Source: Ephemerocybe angulata
Taxonomy: Eukaryota; Basidiomycota; Agaricomycetes; Agaricales; Psathyrellaceae
Reading direction: 5' to 3'
NCBI GenBank assembly: GCA_013368325.1
Contig: JAACJK010000001.1
Location: 2,666,001-2,730,000 of the forward strand
DNA: 64,000 bases
Shown here: in pieces, positions 35,772 to 46,837 of the stretch
Numbering within the stretch: position 1 is the stretch's first letter
Layout: each line of letters starts with the position of its first letter
The notes under the pieces: generated by a model
The model's input: only the letters and a program-made list of their open reading frames with translations
What the model was told of the DNA's origin: nothing
Database searches by the model: none
Program-made: the position numbers and the translations under genes

Positions 35772-36403
35772 TCTGCCGTTGGCCGTTTGACTATGTTTTG
35801 CTGTTCTTCGATACTCAGGAAGTCATGCGAGAATAGTCGATGTGGGTGTGCAAAGGAGCGTGAGTGGAATGATGGTAGGACGTGTGGTGGCGGTATTAGA
35901 GGAGAAGCGCTGGACAAGATGGCATGCAGTGTGAATGGGACGGAGCAACGGTCAACGGCATTGAACCTTGCTTGAACATTTATTTCCGGGCACATATCCC
36001 CATTCAGTGGGTCGTCGATGTACCCGGAGGCCGACGTCAGTGATCCATCCCCTCACCGCACCGCCCCCACCCACTAACAGAACTCCGAGGTTCTTGATAT
36101 GCAGAAAGGGCGCCCGAGTGAGTCAGGATCCACAGTCAGGGGTTTAGAAATATTGCAGAGGCAGGGTATTACACGTTTGACCGTACTCATTGATACAGGA
36201 TCCAGTAGTAGGAAGGAGGGACGAAAGGAACGAGTGGAATCAACAGTTGAACCAAGGAACGAAGATAATAAGTAGGAAGAAAAGCATACGAGCGATATTA
36301 AAACAGAACTGGAATGAAAAGAGAGACGTCGAGTGGGTTGCGCAGAACATAAAAAGGCCAACAGGCGGTATACAAGAATGGAAGGAAAGAGAAGGAAAAG
36401 TGT
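35772..36403. other. intergenic, protease promoter / RasGAP 3' flank
   Basis: About 630 bp, purine-rich on the plus strand at 36190-36420. No supportable gene on either strand. Confidence 0.4.
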
Positions 36404-39147
36404 TCATCGCTTCGCAAAGACCTTCTTGAGAAGGCCCAACACCTTCGGCACGTTAAGTTGAACGTATTCCAGGTCAAGAAGGTGTTTGTTGTCCTTTTGC
36501 TATTACAGGAGGCAAGTTATAAGCTAAAGGGAACCGGCAGAAAGCTCGATTAAACGTACCTTTTCCAAAAGGTCATCAATCTTGAGGTCCATCTCCAATA
36601 TCGCCTTTTCACGACCTTTGTAGTGAAGCGCGATGATAAAGGTTCCTGGCGTTGGCGACGTGATGTTGAAGTAAATGTTCGGCCGTCTGGACAAGACGTA
36701 GGTAAGAGGGCTTCCTTAGACAAGCACCGGTACTCACCTATTATCGGGCACATTACTCTCTACAATGATGCCCTCCTTCTCAAGTTGAGCGTGCGTGAAT
36801 CGGTAAGGGCCGAGTACAACAGCTTTCTGGGGCTTCTTCTCCTTCCCACCAACAGTAACAACACCCACGCCAGTTGTGCTGCCCTTCTCCTTGGAAGCAG
36901 TGAGACGCACATTCTGCAGATAGGCTTTGTACTGCTCGAGCTGCGATCGGAGGTAGTTGTTGTGGTCACAAATAGTCTTGTAGACGGCCTCCAATGACTT
37001 GGTTTCGAGGATGACCTTCTCGCGCAGGTTACCAAGATGCACAAGCTCTGCCGCAACCTCATCTTGCATCAACTTGTAGCCGTCGACGGGGTCAACGATC
37101 TTCAGCTCCTCCAGCTCTCGGAGCATCTCCTTCACCTTGATACCCTTGCGCACAAGTACAGCGTCTTTCGTCGTAGCGGCTCTTTCGGCGATGGCGGCGA
37201 GGTTATAGGGGCTCTTATCCGCAGCACCCGGAAGGGATCGAACCAGTTGGACAAAGATGGACTTCGTCTCCATGTAAAGCATGTCGCTTGATGACACAGA
37301 ATCCATGAGAGCGGTCTGAATGTCCTGGATAGGTGTTTCCCATCGACTGTATAACGGCAGTTCGATGGTACGGTTCTCCTTGCGGGGTACTTGGGCTGGA
37401 GCTGGGCCGAGTTCGTCGGTAAGGATTCGCAGATGCTGTTTGTCATTAGGCGACTAGAGCATTGAGAAGTTAAGAGTTGAAGGTCATAGGATATGGTAGA
37501 AAAGCATACCAAAGTTTCGATATGTTGAAGAAGTAAGGAATGCGTGTTGTACAATTCGTTCATGGTGATGTGGATCATCAAATCTTTCTTAGACAGAGCC
37601 ATGTATTGATCCATCTGTAATCATGAGCACCTTCTGGCCTCGTCTAGTATTTATTTGTGGACGTACCTCGAGTGTGTCGTAAAAGTCTCCAACTTCGCAG
37701 AGATTGTTCAAGAATTGGTTGATACGCGCCTTGTTGTTCTCTACAAAGGGATTCAATGTCATCATGTATGCTTCCTTCGCGTATGAAGGTTTGTTGGCGA
37801 GGTTTTGCAGCATTTTGGCGATCTGCATGTGTTTTTGAGCGGGTCTCCTCCTCTCCATTTCAGAAGGTCACGCACCAAAGTAAGGGTTCGCCTTGGATGT
37901 TTTGCAGGAACGCCATCAACAAGCATGTAAGCTTGTGGCGTCACGATTGCAGGGTTAATGAACCGCAAAAAGAAAAATCCTCCGATAAGTGAGCAAATTG
38001 CATAGTCGGTCGCGTCAGGGTACTTTCTCTGTGGGTCATGCATTAGCGAAGATCCATCAAAGCACCCCTGAGAAAACGTACCCTCGTCAAACTACGAATT
38101 TGCTTGCAGATCCACCGAATACCGTACGGTACGCTCTCCATGCTCTCGATGATCGTCACCAAGAAGCTGTTGGCGATTTCCATGAGCATTGTCAACCGCG
38201 GTGCAATGATCGCCTGAACATCAAGGTTCTCCGCCGCCATCTCAGGGGGGACACCCCGAGGCAGGTTCGGTGGCAAGCTCCCCGTCTCCTCTTCAATCTG
38301 GTTGATCATTTGTTCGTAGACCTTAACGGGGTTGATCTCCAGATTGAGGTCCTTGTGCTCGATGAGAGAGTTGATGCGCTCGGCGAGGACGCTCTTGAGA
38401 TAACTTTGTCCAGGGCCACGGCGGGTGTAGGTGGTCATCATACGCGAAACCGGGGTGTTCGCTCGCAGCAGGGATCCAAACTCGGTGGCTGTTTCGAACT
38501 GGGCGGAAAGCACGGATTGGAACATGGTCAAGAGAAGATGCTCCTCCCGGCTCTCGTACTGGTTTCCATAGAGCGTGAACATAACTGTCTGGAGGAGAGT
38601 ATCGATCTCCGAGAGCGAAACCAAACGACAGAGAGCTGCGACATGGCGAGGTTCGGACTGCAGCAGGAAAAAGAGGTTGGAATATTGGTTCAGTTTGCGG
38701 TCGTCTGGGTAATGCCCCTCGGACGGGTCGACTTCCTCCAGTGTTCGTTCGACTTCCCGTTGCTGGTAGGGCGATAAGAGAAGTGCGAGCTCAACGTGAT
38801 TGTGTGACTCACCTCATCCAAGGCCATCCTATTCTGAATGAGTAGAGCAATCCGAGAATCTAGGTAGCGAACATCTCGCTCGAGCACAAAATTCTTTTTG
38901 GACTGAGCGGATATCTTCCCCTTGAGATCTCGAAGCCGCTTTTGCGCTATTGATTGATATTGTTAGAACAGATTAGTTAGCATGATAGGTAGCTCATCGT
39001 ACCTCGCGCCAAGTCATCCTCTACTTCAACATCCTGCTCCGCTGCCATGCTAAACAGGGCGGTCACGCTATAACGGTTCGTATTCCTGTTCGTAAGACGG
39101 CGAGTCGACATGCCGCCAGGCGAGGTCGGTGAATCTGCATAAGACAT
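36404..39147 (-). CDS. IQGAP-related Ras GTPase-activating protein
   Basis: RasGAP of the type of fission yeast Gap1/Sar1: RasGAP plus RasGAP-C domains, without the calponin-homology and IQ motifs of true IQGAPs. The start at 39147 ([20 protein letters not shown]) is followed by a coiled segment ([20 protein letters not shown]). The GAP domain has a candidate arginine finger in [15 protein letters not shown] (about 38455), [15 protein letters not shown], and the signature [19 protein letters not shown] (about 37930-37985). The RasGAP-C region includes [20 protein letters not shown] and [15 protein letters not shown]. The end is LLKKVFAKR at 36404. Nine or more short introns. Expected to switch off Ras at the plasma membrane in growth or mating signalling. 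Confidence 0.9.
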
Positions 39148-41055
39148 GGCTGCGGTCGTTGTCGAGGCGTTAAAGACGGTGTGGTGAGCGGGCGGGCAAG
39201 AAGGGGCTATCTGGAGCGATATTGATGTGCGAAAAGCCGGGGAAGCTGTCAAGACGAGATGTGGCTACAACTTCAGATCCGTGCGACGACCCAGAGCGAT
39301 TCCAGCGCTGCGAAAGGAGGATATAGAAAAGACGGTGGAGGGAGGGTATACTATGAGAGAAAGAAAGCTTGTTGGCAACCGCTCGATTTCCCAAATCAAT
39401 CCTTTCCCTTGTACAGCCACATAGATCACCCGCCCACACTGTCCGGCATTTTATGCGCTTATTGTCTTGTCGATCTCTTCCGTGTCTTACGAACCCACAG
39501 CTTCCGCCCTCCCCCTGATTCTCCATAGCCTGCCGTCGCCATAAGTAATTCGTGAGCCGTGGGTCAAAATGGGTTTTTAATGTTGGCATCCATGTAGTAG
39601 TACATCATTAACGTTGGGACTGAGGAGAGGTAGAAGCTGGCCTATGACTCGCATCCAATACGTCAGATAGGACGAACATCCGCCTGAGAGAATATTCCAT
39701 CCCCACTACCCCGTCCGTGAGGCAGCGTATACCGCACCTGACACCCAACCCCCGAAATCTGGGACCGCCGGAGTTGTGAATCGAAGCGGAGCCGAGGATC
39801 TGACACCAATCACTCACTACTTCGAAAAACTTGAGGCAGCTCAAGGCCAGGCCAATCACCCAGCCTTGCCCGTCTAATCTGACCTCAACCCGTTGGTTCT
39901 GTGGAACGTGTCACGGGCGGACATACGAATGGACAGATATCCCTTACCGTGATGATCTGCTTTGCCTACGGGTCACGTTCTCAGCTGCCGGGAAGGAATA
40001 AACACTTTGAAGGCGTCTCACCACATCCCAATTCATCCTTGCAAGGGACCGGGGGGTCGAATAGGATGGCACCGCGGGAGGCCCACTATGGGATGGGTAC
40101 GTTCGGGGTGGGCACTGTGGTGGAGGTCCGTAGTCTCGAAACTGAGGAGCGTTCACGTCCGGGAAGTCGTGTGTTTGGGGATTGTACCTCGGAGGACCCA
40201 TAGGCCCTTGGAAGCTGGAAGAGGGACGGTCTTGATGGAACATCTAAAGGGAAAGTGGCTCTAGGGATTAGAGGACCTTAAGGAGAGAGAGTTGGGATTG
40301 CCGACATCAATGTCACTATATATATATGTGCAGCTGGGTCGGTCTCGTTCGTCAAAAAGGACACAGGATCAGGTGAGGAAGGACGGAAGGGAAAGAATGC
40401 TTCGATCCATCGGGCGTCGTGATAGACATGCAGGTCCAAGTCCGTCACATTCAATTGCGGTCGGACAAGGGGTGCGTGCGCTCGATAACAGCGGGGATTT
40501 CCGATACGGCGACTCGCTCCATCATCAAGATTGACCCTTTCCTTTGGCACCGAACCCAGGGATGAGATCAAAATAGAGTTAGTAAGTCGGATGGTCGAAG
40601 ATGGGAAATAGGAAACAACACGAGGGAAACAGCGCGGGGTGAAACACGAGAGACTCCATAAGATGATGGACCAACAATTGCAGGTAATGCGGCCTCGTGT
40701 TGAGCGACAATCGGCTTGAGAAAGACGCCCAAGGTTTGTTAGTCCCGGAGAAAAAGTCAGGGACCGACGAGTCCACTCAAAGTGGTGAAGTGCATGGGAG
40801 GGTTGATTGCTGGTCATTCTGGCAGGTTGAATGGGCAGGTTCGGGTTCGATACTGCAAGGATGGCGCCAGTAATCATCAATAGGCGCGCTCAGGGTACAC
40901 GTATTGACTGCTGCTTCGTCGCCGCTGAGCTCGCCTTCCTATCTGGGCAGAAGCCTCCGGTGATTCTGTACGGACAGATACTTCTGACCGACCCATCGAA
41001 AAGAATCCTAGTCAAAGCAAAGGGGAGGGATTCCTTCTTCGATAGTGTCGAAACA
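39148..41055. other. long intergenic stretch, mostly non-coding
   Basis: About 1.9 kb between the RasGAP start and the small UGA-containing gene. Apart from the Pro-rich frame at 39944-40243 I see no coding sequence. The 200-codon minus-strand frame at 40278-40880 has no ATG and no motif. Confidence 0.4.
39944..40243 (-). CDS. doubtful Pro-rich exon or short gene
   Basis: ATG at 40243, directly preceded by CCCTTTAG, which could itself be a splice acceptor. The frame codes MFHQDRPSSSFQGPMGPPRY and goes on Pro/Tyr/Ser-rich for about 70 residues (FRDYGPPPQCPPRTYPSHSG). A good donor (GTGAGA) lies near 40018, after NWDV. The composition is like disordered coding sequence and unlike the surrounding DNA. 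No domain, no start context I trust and no clear partner exons were found, so it may be part of an unrecognised gene or nothing. Confidence 0.25.
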   Translation of the reverse strand: MFHQDRPSSSFQGPMGPPRYNPQTHDFPDVNAPQFRDYGPPPQCPPRTYPSHSGPPAVPSYSTPRSLARMNWDVVRRLQSVYSFPAAENVTRRQSRSSR

Positions 41056-41382
41056 CTATAAGATCGCGCGAAGCTCTTCCAACGTGAGTTGGAGATAGGG
41101 AAACACCCCTGATTGTGACTCTTCGCCTGGGAAAGCATTGTACTCAGTGACGTCCACGTCGAGGAAGACTCACAAATAATGAACCTTCTTCAGGGCTAAT
41201 CGATAATCGTGGATAGCAGAAACTTTACATTCGCGGGAAGAGGAGAGAGTCAACTTCGACCGTTTGACTGAACGCGGGCCGACACTGTCGGCCTCATCAC
41301 GTGATAACCTTTTAGGATGCGGACCGACGGACTCCGGCTCGTCGATGACGACGGGCCTACTTACGAGTTGGATCTTCACCAT
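41056..41382 (-). CDS. small unknown gene with an in-frame UGA
   Basis: From the ATG at 41382 the frame reads MVKIQLVSRPVVIDEPESVG, a Ser/Lys/Arg-rich stretch, then HDYRLALKKVHYL, and meets TGA at 41172-41170. The same frame goes straight on with VFLDVDVTEYNAFPGEESQS and VFPYLQLTLEELRAIL, which looks strongly protein-like, and ends in TAG at 41058-41056. So either a 108-codon gene carries one nonsense codon or readthrough, or an intron I cannot place removes it. A GTGAGT...CCCAG intron (47 nt) does start at the TGA, but it shifts the frame away from the convincing C-terminus. The ATG lies only 54 bp from the divergent PalA start. Family unknown. Confidence 0.45.
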
Positions 41383-41436
41383 TGACCAAAGCCTTCATCT
41401 TGAGTTTGGATCTGCCAGGGAACACTTTTGGCACGG

Positions 41437-44400
41437 ATGTCGAATCTCCTCGCCTTGCCTTTCAAGAAGACATATCATATAGACGTCAAGACTGCCGCAG
41501 CGAACTACATCGCCAACGACATTGGGTCGCATCCCGACGAGTTCAAGGATGATGTCAAGGAGTGGCAGCAGCTAAGGGACGAAGGGACAGGCGGAGTAGT
41601 CCACGAAAATAAAACCCAAGCAGGCCTGCTGTGTGTAACACCTTCTCGATCTTGTACAGCAAGTCGCAGCCAATCTTTCTGTTGATCCTCTCTCTTCAAG
41701 GTATCACGCACAATTGGTATCCATTCTCGCGAAGCTGCCAAGCGATGTCAGTGTTAACGAAACCCTATGTGTTGTGCTTCAGCTCAATGAGTGTTAGATC
41801 CACTTGGAGATTCCCTACGCGACTGTTTTCAACGCAACTGGCCATCCTGTGTCCTTGAACAGCCTAGTTTTTGAACGGGCATGTGTCCTCTTCAACCTTG
41901 CCGCTTTGTATTCTCAGCTGGCGAACTCGGAGGATCGATCTACACCTGATGGAATCAAACGAGCAACCGCTAATTTCCAGGTAAGCACGATTGGACCTTC
42001 CAGGCCCGTTGGTAGATCCTCTACGCTTCGCTATCCTCGAATCTTGGATTCGCGTCAACGACATTCTCTAGGCAGGTTAACTAACTATTACCCAGTTTGC
42101 GGCAGGCGCTCTTTCCTACCTCAAGTCCTCTGTATTGCCCAAATTGGTCGTGCCTCATGATGAGGATTACCCGGTGGACCTTACCGAAGGGTTCATCGTC
42201 GGCATGGAGCTTCTCATGCTATCTCAGGCTCAAGAGTGCTCTTGGCAATTAGCCAGATTAAGTGAGCATCCCCCCAGAACGTGCCCTCCCCGTTTAGTCT
42301 CTGAAACTCTGGCTTTTTGGCCATTCTAGATCAATACAAGAATTCCTTGGTTGCCAAAATTGCCGCGAGGGTAAGCCTTCTTTGCCGAACCAATCACGCA
42401 ATTTGACACCTCCTCAGACAAGCGAACTTTACGGGTCTGCATACGAGGCATTGACTCAGGCGTCACCTTCTGTGAAATCGGTATTTCCATCTGTAAGACA
42501 CCATCCACACGGATTTAGCCGGCGGTTCTCATCTTCTATCTCTGCAGGATTGGCTTCCACACATCCAGGTCAAAAGCCTGCACTTCATAGCCGTTTCCCA
42601 ATTTCGGAAGAGCCTCGACGAGATCGAAAGCGGTAACAAGTCAGTCCCAGATATTGTTCTAATCTAGAGGTACCTAGACTGATCTATCCAATCAGTTATG
42701 GTATTGAACTCGCTCGTCTTGGGATAGCCCAAGAGCATGTCAAGCGTGCCTTTGACATTGCACGACGTGGCAAGGTTTCAACCCCAGTTTTACAGGACAC
42801 CCAGGTACACCTCATTGCCCTGAGTCGTCATGACTCACTCAACCCATTTTAAATTTAGTCCTTCATGGAGATCGTGGAGAAAGCAGTTGTCCGTGCGCAG
42901 CGTGACAATGACCTGATCTACCACCAGGATGTCCCCGCTGCTTCCTCGCTTCCTCAGATACAGGGGACCAATTTAGCTAGAACAACGGTGCCACCGGGTC
43001 TTTTGCGGCCTGAGGAGACCTTGGGATCTAAGCGCCCGATGTTCTATGAACTGGTTGGGTGGGGAGCGAGAGAGGCGATCAGTAAGATACATCTATCGCC
43101 CCTCGTGTTCTGCTCTAACGGGGTCACCTTCCTTTGTGGTCAATTTAGACATCTACAAACATAGAAAAGAAGATCTCATCAACTCTAGGATCGTTGGGGT
43201 ATCACGGGAACTCCAGGACTCTGCGGATGAGTACGATTTCTCCCTGGCCACGTCCCTGGAGATCGGCGCTTGACTGATTTTCCTTCCGCAGGCAGCTGCG
43301 TAAACTCAATTTACCCGCGTCATTGGAGGCACTCGAACGTCCCATCGGTCTCCCCCCTAGTCTCTTGCGTAAAGCCGAAGAAGTGCGGCTGGAAAATGGG
43401 CCGGAGAAGATTGAAGCGTCCCTCGAGGACGTGGAGATGCTTTCTGGCCGAGACAGCGCGATCCTTGATGAGGTACGCCACACCTAGTCAAACGGAAATC
43501 TAACGATCTCACTCGGCGGGCAACACTGTTCTCAAAGACGCTTGATATCCTCGACACCGAAGCTTCTGAAGACGAGGCCACCCGCAAGGAATATCCCATC
43601 AATCGACCACCATCTCACGAAGCGAACTCTGAGCTTACGGATAAGGCCCACCGATACCGCCAAATCTTGACACAGGCCAGGGAAAGCGATGAGGTGGTCC
43701 GGCAGAAGTGGTATGAATGGGAGGAGCACATCAGGCAGCTGACTGAAGATGAGGCAAGTCGTCCACCATCAACCACATTGCTATCCCTACCTGTCTGACG
43801 TCTGACTTCTCAACTCAAATTGGAAAAGGCTACCCTGGACCAGCTTATACCGACCACGACCCATTCGGCTTCGTCCTCTGCGACCCCTGAGTCCAAGAAC
43901 ACGCGGAGACTTGCACAGGTGCTTCGGAATCGCCTCGAACATCTGGATGCGCTGCACAGGGACATAGCACTTTTGGTGCGGAGGGCAAAGTCGCTGGCTG
44001 AGAGAGATGATGCCCAGCCGCGGGTTATGAAGGCAGCAGCAGGCTTTGAGAAGCTTGCTGAACTCGATCCAGCGATGTTTGAAGATATCCTAGATGAAGA
44101 GTTGGCAAAGTACGACCGATACCTGGTCGACATTGCGGAATATGCTAAAAGGGTGGAAGAAGCTTTGAGCCAAATTAAGGTCCGCTTGAAACCATTTTCG
44201 GACTTTCGTTAGATTTACGGTTTCACAGAGCGAGAACGATGCGTTCATCAAGTCGCGAAAGGAAGACCCGGCAGTAAAAGAGAGGGAACGGGCTCTTCAG
44301 CAACTGGATGCCGCATACTTCAAGTATAAGGAGATAGGCAGGAACTTGGACGAAGGCAATAAAGTGAGCTAATCCCATGCCGTTTTCAACGTATCCTAAC

Positions 44401-44817
44401 ATTCGAGTTCTAGTTTTACAATGACCTCGCTGGTATCCTGATGCAATTCCGGGAAGTCTGCAAGGCATGGAGCAACCAACGCAATCAAGAATTGCAGTGA
44501 GTGTCTAAAGTATGTCGAAGACCATGCCACTAGCTAAACCTTCACCACCCAGTTCCTTGACCAAGAAGTTTCAGAACATGTCTGTTAGCAGTCCTGATTC
44601 AGAGAAACCTGCCCCTCGCTCTTCTGCACCGACCGTTGCAGCTGAGCTGCCTGAAGAACCTCCTTCACCTCGCTATCCTGGAAACGTGCCCACCAGGAAG
44701 CCGCCGCTCCCCAAATCGTCCCTCGGAAGGTTACCTGCATTGACTTCTGACGAGTGGGAGTTCGAGGAGATGACCCTACCTCCTCCGCCCAAGAAGAATT
44801 TGAATAAGAGGAAATGA
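41437..44817 (+). CDS. RIM20: pH-response regulator PalA/RIM20 (BRO1-domain, ALIX family)
   Basis: Scaffold of the ambient-pH (Pal/Rim) pathway, which binds ESCRT-III and the zinc-finger factor PacC/Rim101 at endosomes. The N-terminal BRO1 domain begins MSNLLALPFKKTYHIDVKTA. It contains PISLN-type VSLNSLVFERACVLFNLAAL, ATANFQFAAGALSYLKSSVL and LLMLSQAQECSWQLARL, all closer to PalA than to Bro1. A central coiled V-domain follows (RYRQILTQARESDEVVRQKW, AQVLRNRLEHLDALHRDIAL). The C-terminus is Pro/Ser-rich (PSPRYPGNVPTRKPPLPKSS). About twelve introns. Stop at 44815-44817. The divergent start at 41382 is very close, so the 5' UTRs probably overlap. Confidence 0.9.
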
Positions 44818-45094
44818 TTAGCTGTATTATAACAATTTGTGTTAGATGTTAGATATCTGGAGAATCTAAGCCGCGATTGAGCAATGCATCGGATAGTATA
44901 ACGCCAAGGCCGCCTTGACAAGCTTGACAGGCGACCCCACAGTGATCGATCAGCACTGCCTCGCTACTTCCCACTGGCCCTCATTGTCAGGGCGATAGAA
45001 CATTTAAGGAACGACAGAACGACGACGACCTGCTCTTCTTCCCAACGATCCTGTTCATCTTTACCTACACCTCCAGCACTCAACAGTCAGTTCG

Positions 45095-46222
45095 ATGGGC
45101 GGCTCCGACAGTGAATCTTACGGCTCTGATTCGGGCGGTAGCGCCTACAGCTACGGCAGCAAGAAGGGCAAGAAAGAGAAGAAGGATAAGAAGGATAAAA
45201 AGGAAAAGAAAGACAAGGATGGCAAGGATGGCAAGAAGGACAAGGATCATAAAGATAAGGACAAGAAGGATGATCATAAGGATAAGGACAAGAAGGAGAA
45301 GGATAAGAAGGATAAAGACAAGAAGGACAAGCACAAGGAGAAGGACCACAAGCACGCTGGATACACCTCTTCGTACGACCAGCCAGGATCGTCCTCGACG
45401 CCGATCTCAGTCCCTGCCTTCAATCCCAACTATCCAGGTGCCCAGGCTGCGCTTGGCAGCTATGACACAGGATCTCATCATGCAGTACAAATGCCATCAG
45501 CCCCGAGCGCGGGATTCGGCAAGGCTCCAGTGATTCCCTCTTCCCCACAACCACCAGGCTTACCCACCGCACCAATGTCGTTCAGCGCTCCTCCCCCAGG
45601 CTACGGCGGACAGCCTGCCCCGCCGACCTCAGGATACCGCGTACCGCTCGACTCCAACGACGGCAAGCCCTTCCCCACCGACTTCCAGGAGGTTGGACCG
45701 CCCGTCTCGCACGACCTCGATGGATCTCCCCAGTTCCTCGGATCCGTCCTCTTCGACAACGCCGTCCACCCCTGCAAGATCGGACCCCACTTGAGCCCGC
45801 CCGCGAACGTCGCGTATGGCGGCGGCGAGGTCGGCCACTGGGGCAGATATGATCTGCTGCCCTTCGTCCCTGATCAGATGGAGTGGGTCCCTGCGAGCCA
45901 CGGGCACCTCCCTGCTGGGCGCCGAGCCGTCGAAGGAGGATATGAAGAAGATGGCGCGAAGCTGTATCATGCGCTGGCTGAAATCAGCGGTGTCCAGGTC
46001 CCAGGAAAGACCGGCGAGCATCTGTGAGTTGCCATGCGACTGTCTCAGGTGCGACGCCCACAAACTGACGCAATCCATCTTCTAGCGGAGGCGCCAATGT
46101 TGGATTTGGAGGCATCGAGCACTCTATCCAACAGGGCTATCGTGTTTTGTGAGTTCACTTCCGCCATACCACAGAATTCATCCTCATTCACACCTTTCGT
46201 TTCTAGGTGCTGGAGGCACTAG
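45095..46222 (+). CDS. Lys/Asp-rich protein with C-terminal DM9 (DUF3421) repeats
   Basis: Three exons, about 330 residues. An acidic/Ser-Tyr-Gly start (MGGSDSESYGSDSGGSAYSY) is followed by some 70 residues of almost pure Lys/Asp/Glu (45165-45355), then a Pro-rich linker (SSPQPPGLPTAPMSFSAPPP). The C-terminal third is a DM9/DUF3421 module: EWVPASHGHLPAGRRAVEGG, then LYHALAEISGVQVPGKTGEH. After a 68-nt intron it reads LGGANVGFGGIEHSIQQGYR. After a second intron it ends VLCWRH at 46222. DM9 proteins bind sugars in animals and some are pathogen-responsive; in fungi the role is unknown. The Lys-rich tract would be strongly cationic/anionic mixed and disordered. Confidence 0.85.
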
Positions 46223-46837
46223 ATAACGGCCGAACGCGCAATTACTGTACTTCCTGAAGGATTATAACCCATGTACTACTATTGTAAAGAATCTGTATGC
46301 TATCTGATCTTGGTGTATTCCTACGTAGCCTGTGAACCATCCTTAGCCCTTGAACAGACACGGTGAAATTAGAAGGGCCAAGTTCCTCATTCCCTCAACA
46401 CACCGTCGAAGGTGACAACATCTAGGACGAGGATTCTGGAGCGCTTGCGTTTGATGATATCACCTTCGTCACAGTTCTCCAAGGACCGGTCTAAAGTCCG
46501 CGATGGTGCATACAGGCACCATCGGACCGGGAGACTGGCCCGGCGCCTACTTAAGCGCCCACTTTTGCTTCCGGGATACCTTAGATCGCGTGGTTCGGCC
46601 AAGTCGCCAGAGTGGCCGAGGAAGCTAATCTTGTTTCGGTCAAAAGAGTGTTGTGCGTGCATTAAAGGACCCGGTATGCGTGGATATGGTCAAATGTTGC
46701 GGATGGTAGCGCGGAGCGGCATGCTTCCAGCATGGCAATACACGCCTCATTGTAGGGTCGAGTGTCTGAAAGAAGAAATCTGAAAGGGTGGGTATGGAGC
46801 ACCCTATTATCCTCAGATAGGTTACTTGATTCTCTTC
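46223..46837. other. convergent intergenic region with a hairpin
   Basis: About 615 bp between two convergent stops. It holds both 3' UTRs and a strong inverted repeat at 46496-46527. A 123-codon plus-strand frame at 46412-46783 has no motif and is not supported. Confidence 0.45.
46496..46527. repeat. perfect 9-bp inverted repeat (hairpin)
   Basis: CGATGGTGC at 46501-46509 and GCACCATCG at 46516-46524 pair perfectly around the loop ATACAG. Three further pairs (GTC 46496-46498 with GAC 46525-46527) extend the stem across a 2-nt bulge. It lies between convergent genes, so it may act in 3'-end formation of either transcript, but no T-run follows. Confidence 0.6.

Noticed and set aside
40278..40880. 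200-codon minus-strand open frame
   Set aside because: No proper ATG at its head, no motif, no splice partners. Probably chance in a long intergenic region.
45080..45355. Very hydrophobic minus-strand frame (Leu/Val/Ile runs)
   Set aside because: Mirror image of the AAG/GAC repeats coding the Lys/Asp tract on the plus strand; not a membrane protein.
46601..46640. tRNA-Ser/Leu-like string with GTGGCCGAGG
   Set aside because: No matching anticodon stem, T-arm or acceptor stem on either strand.
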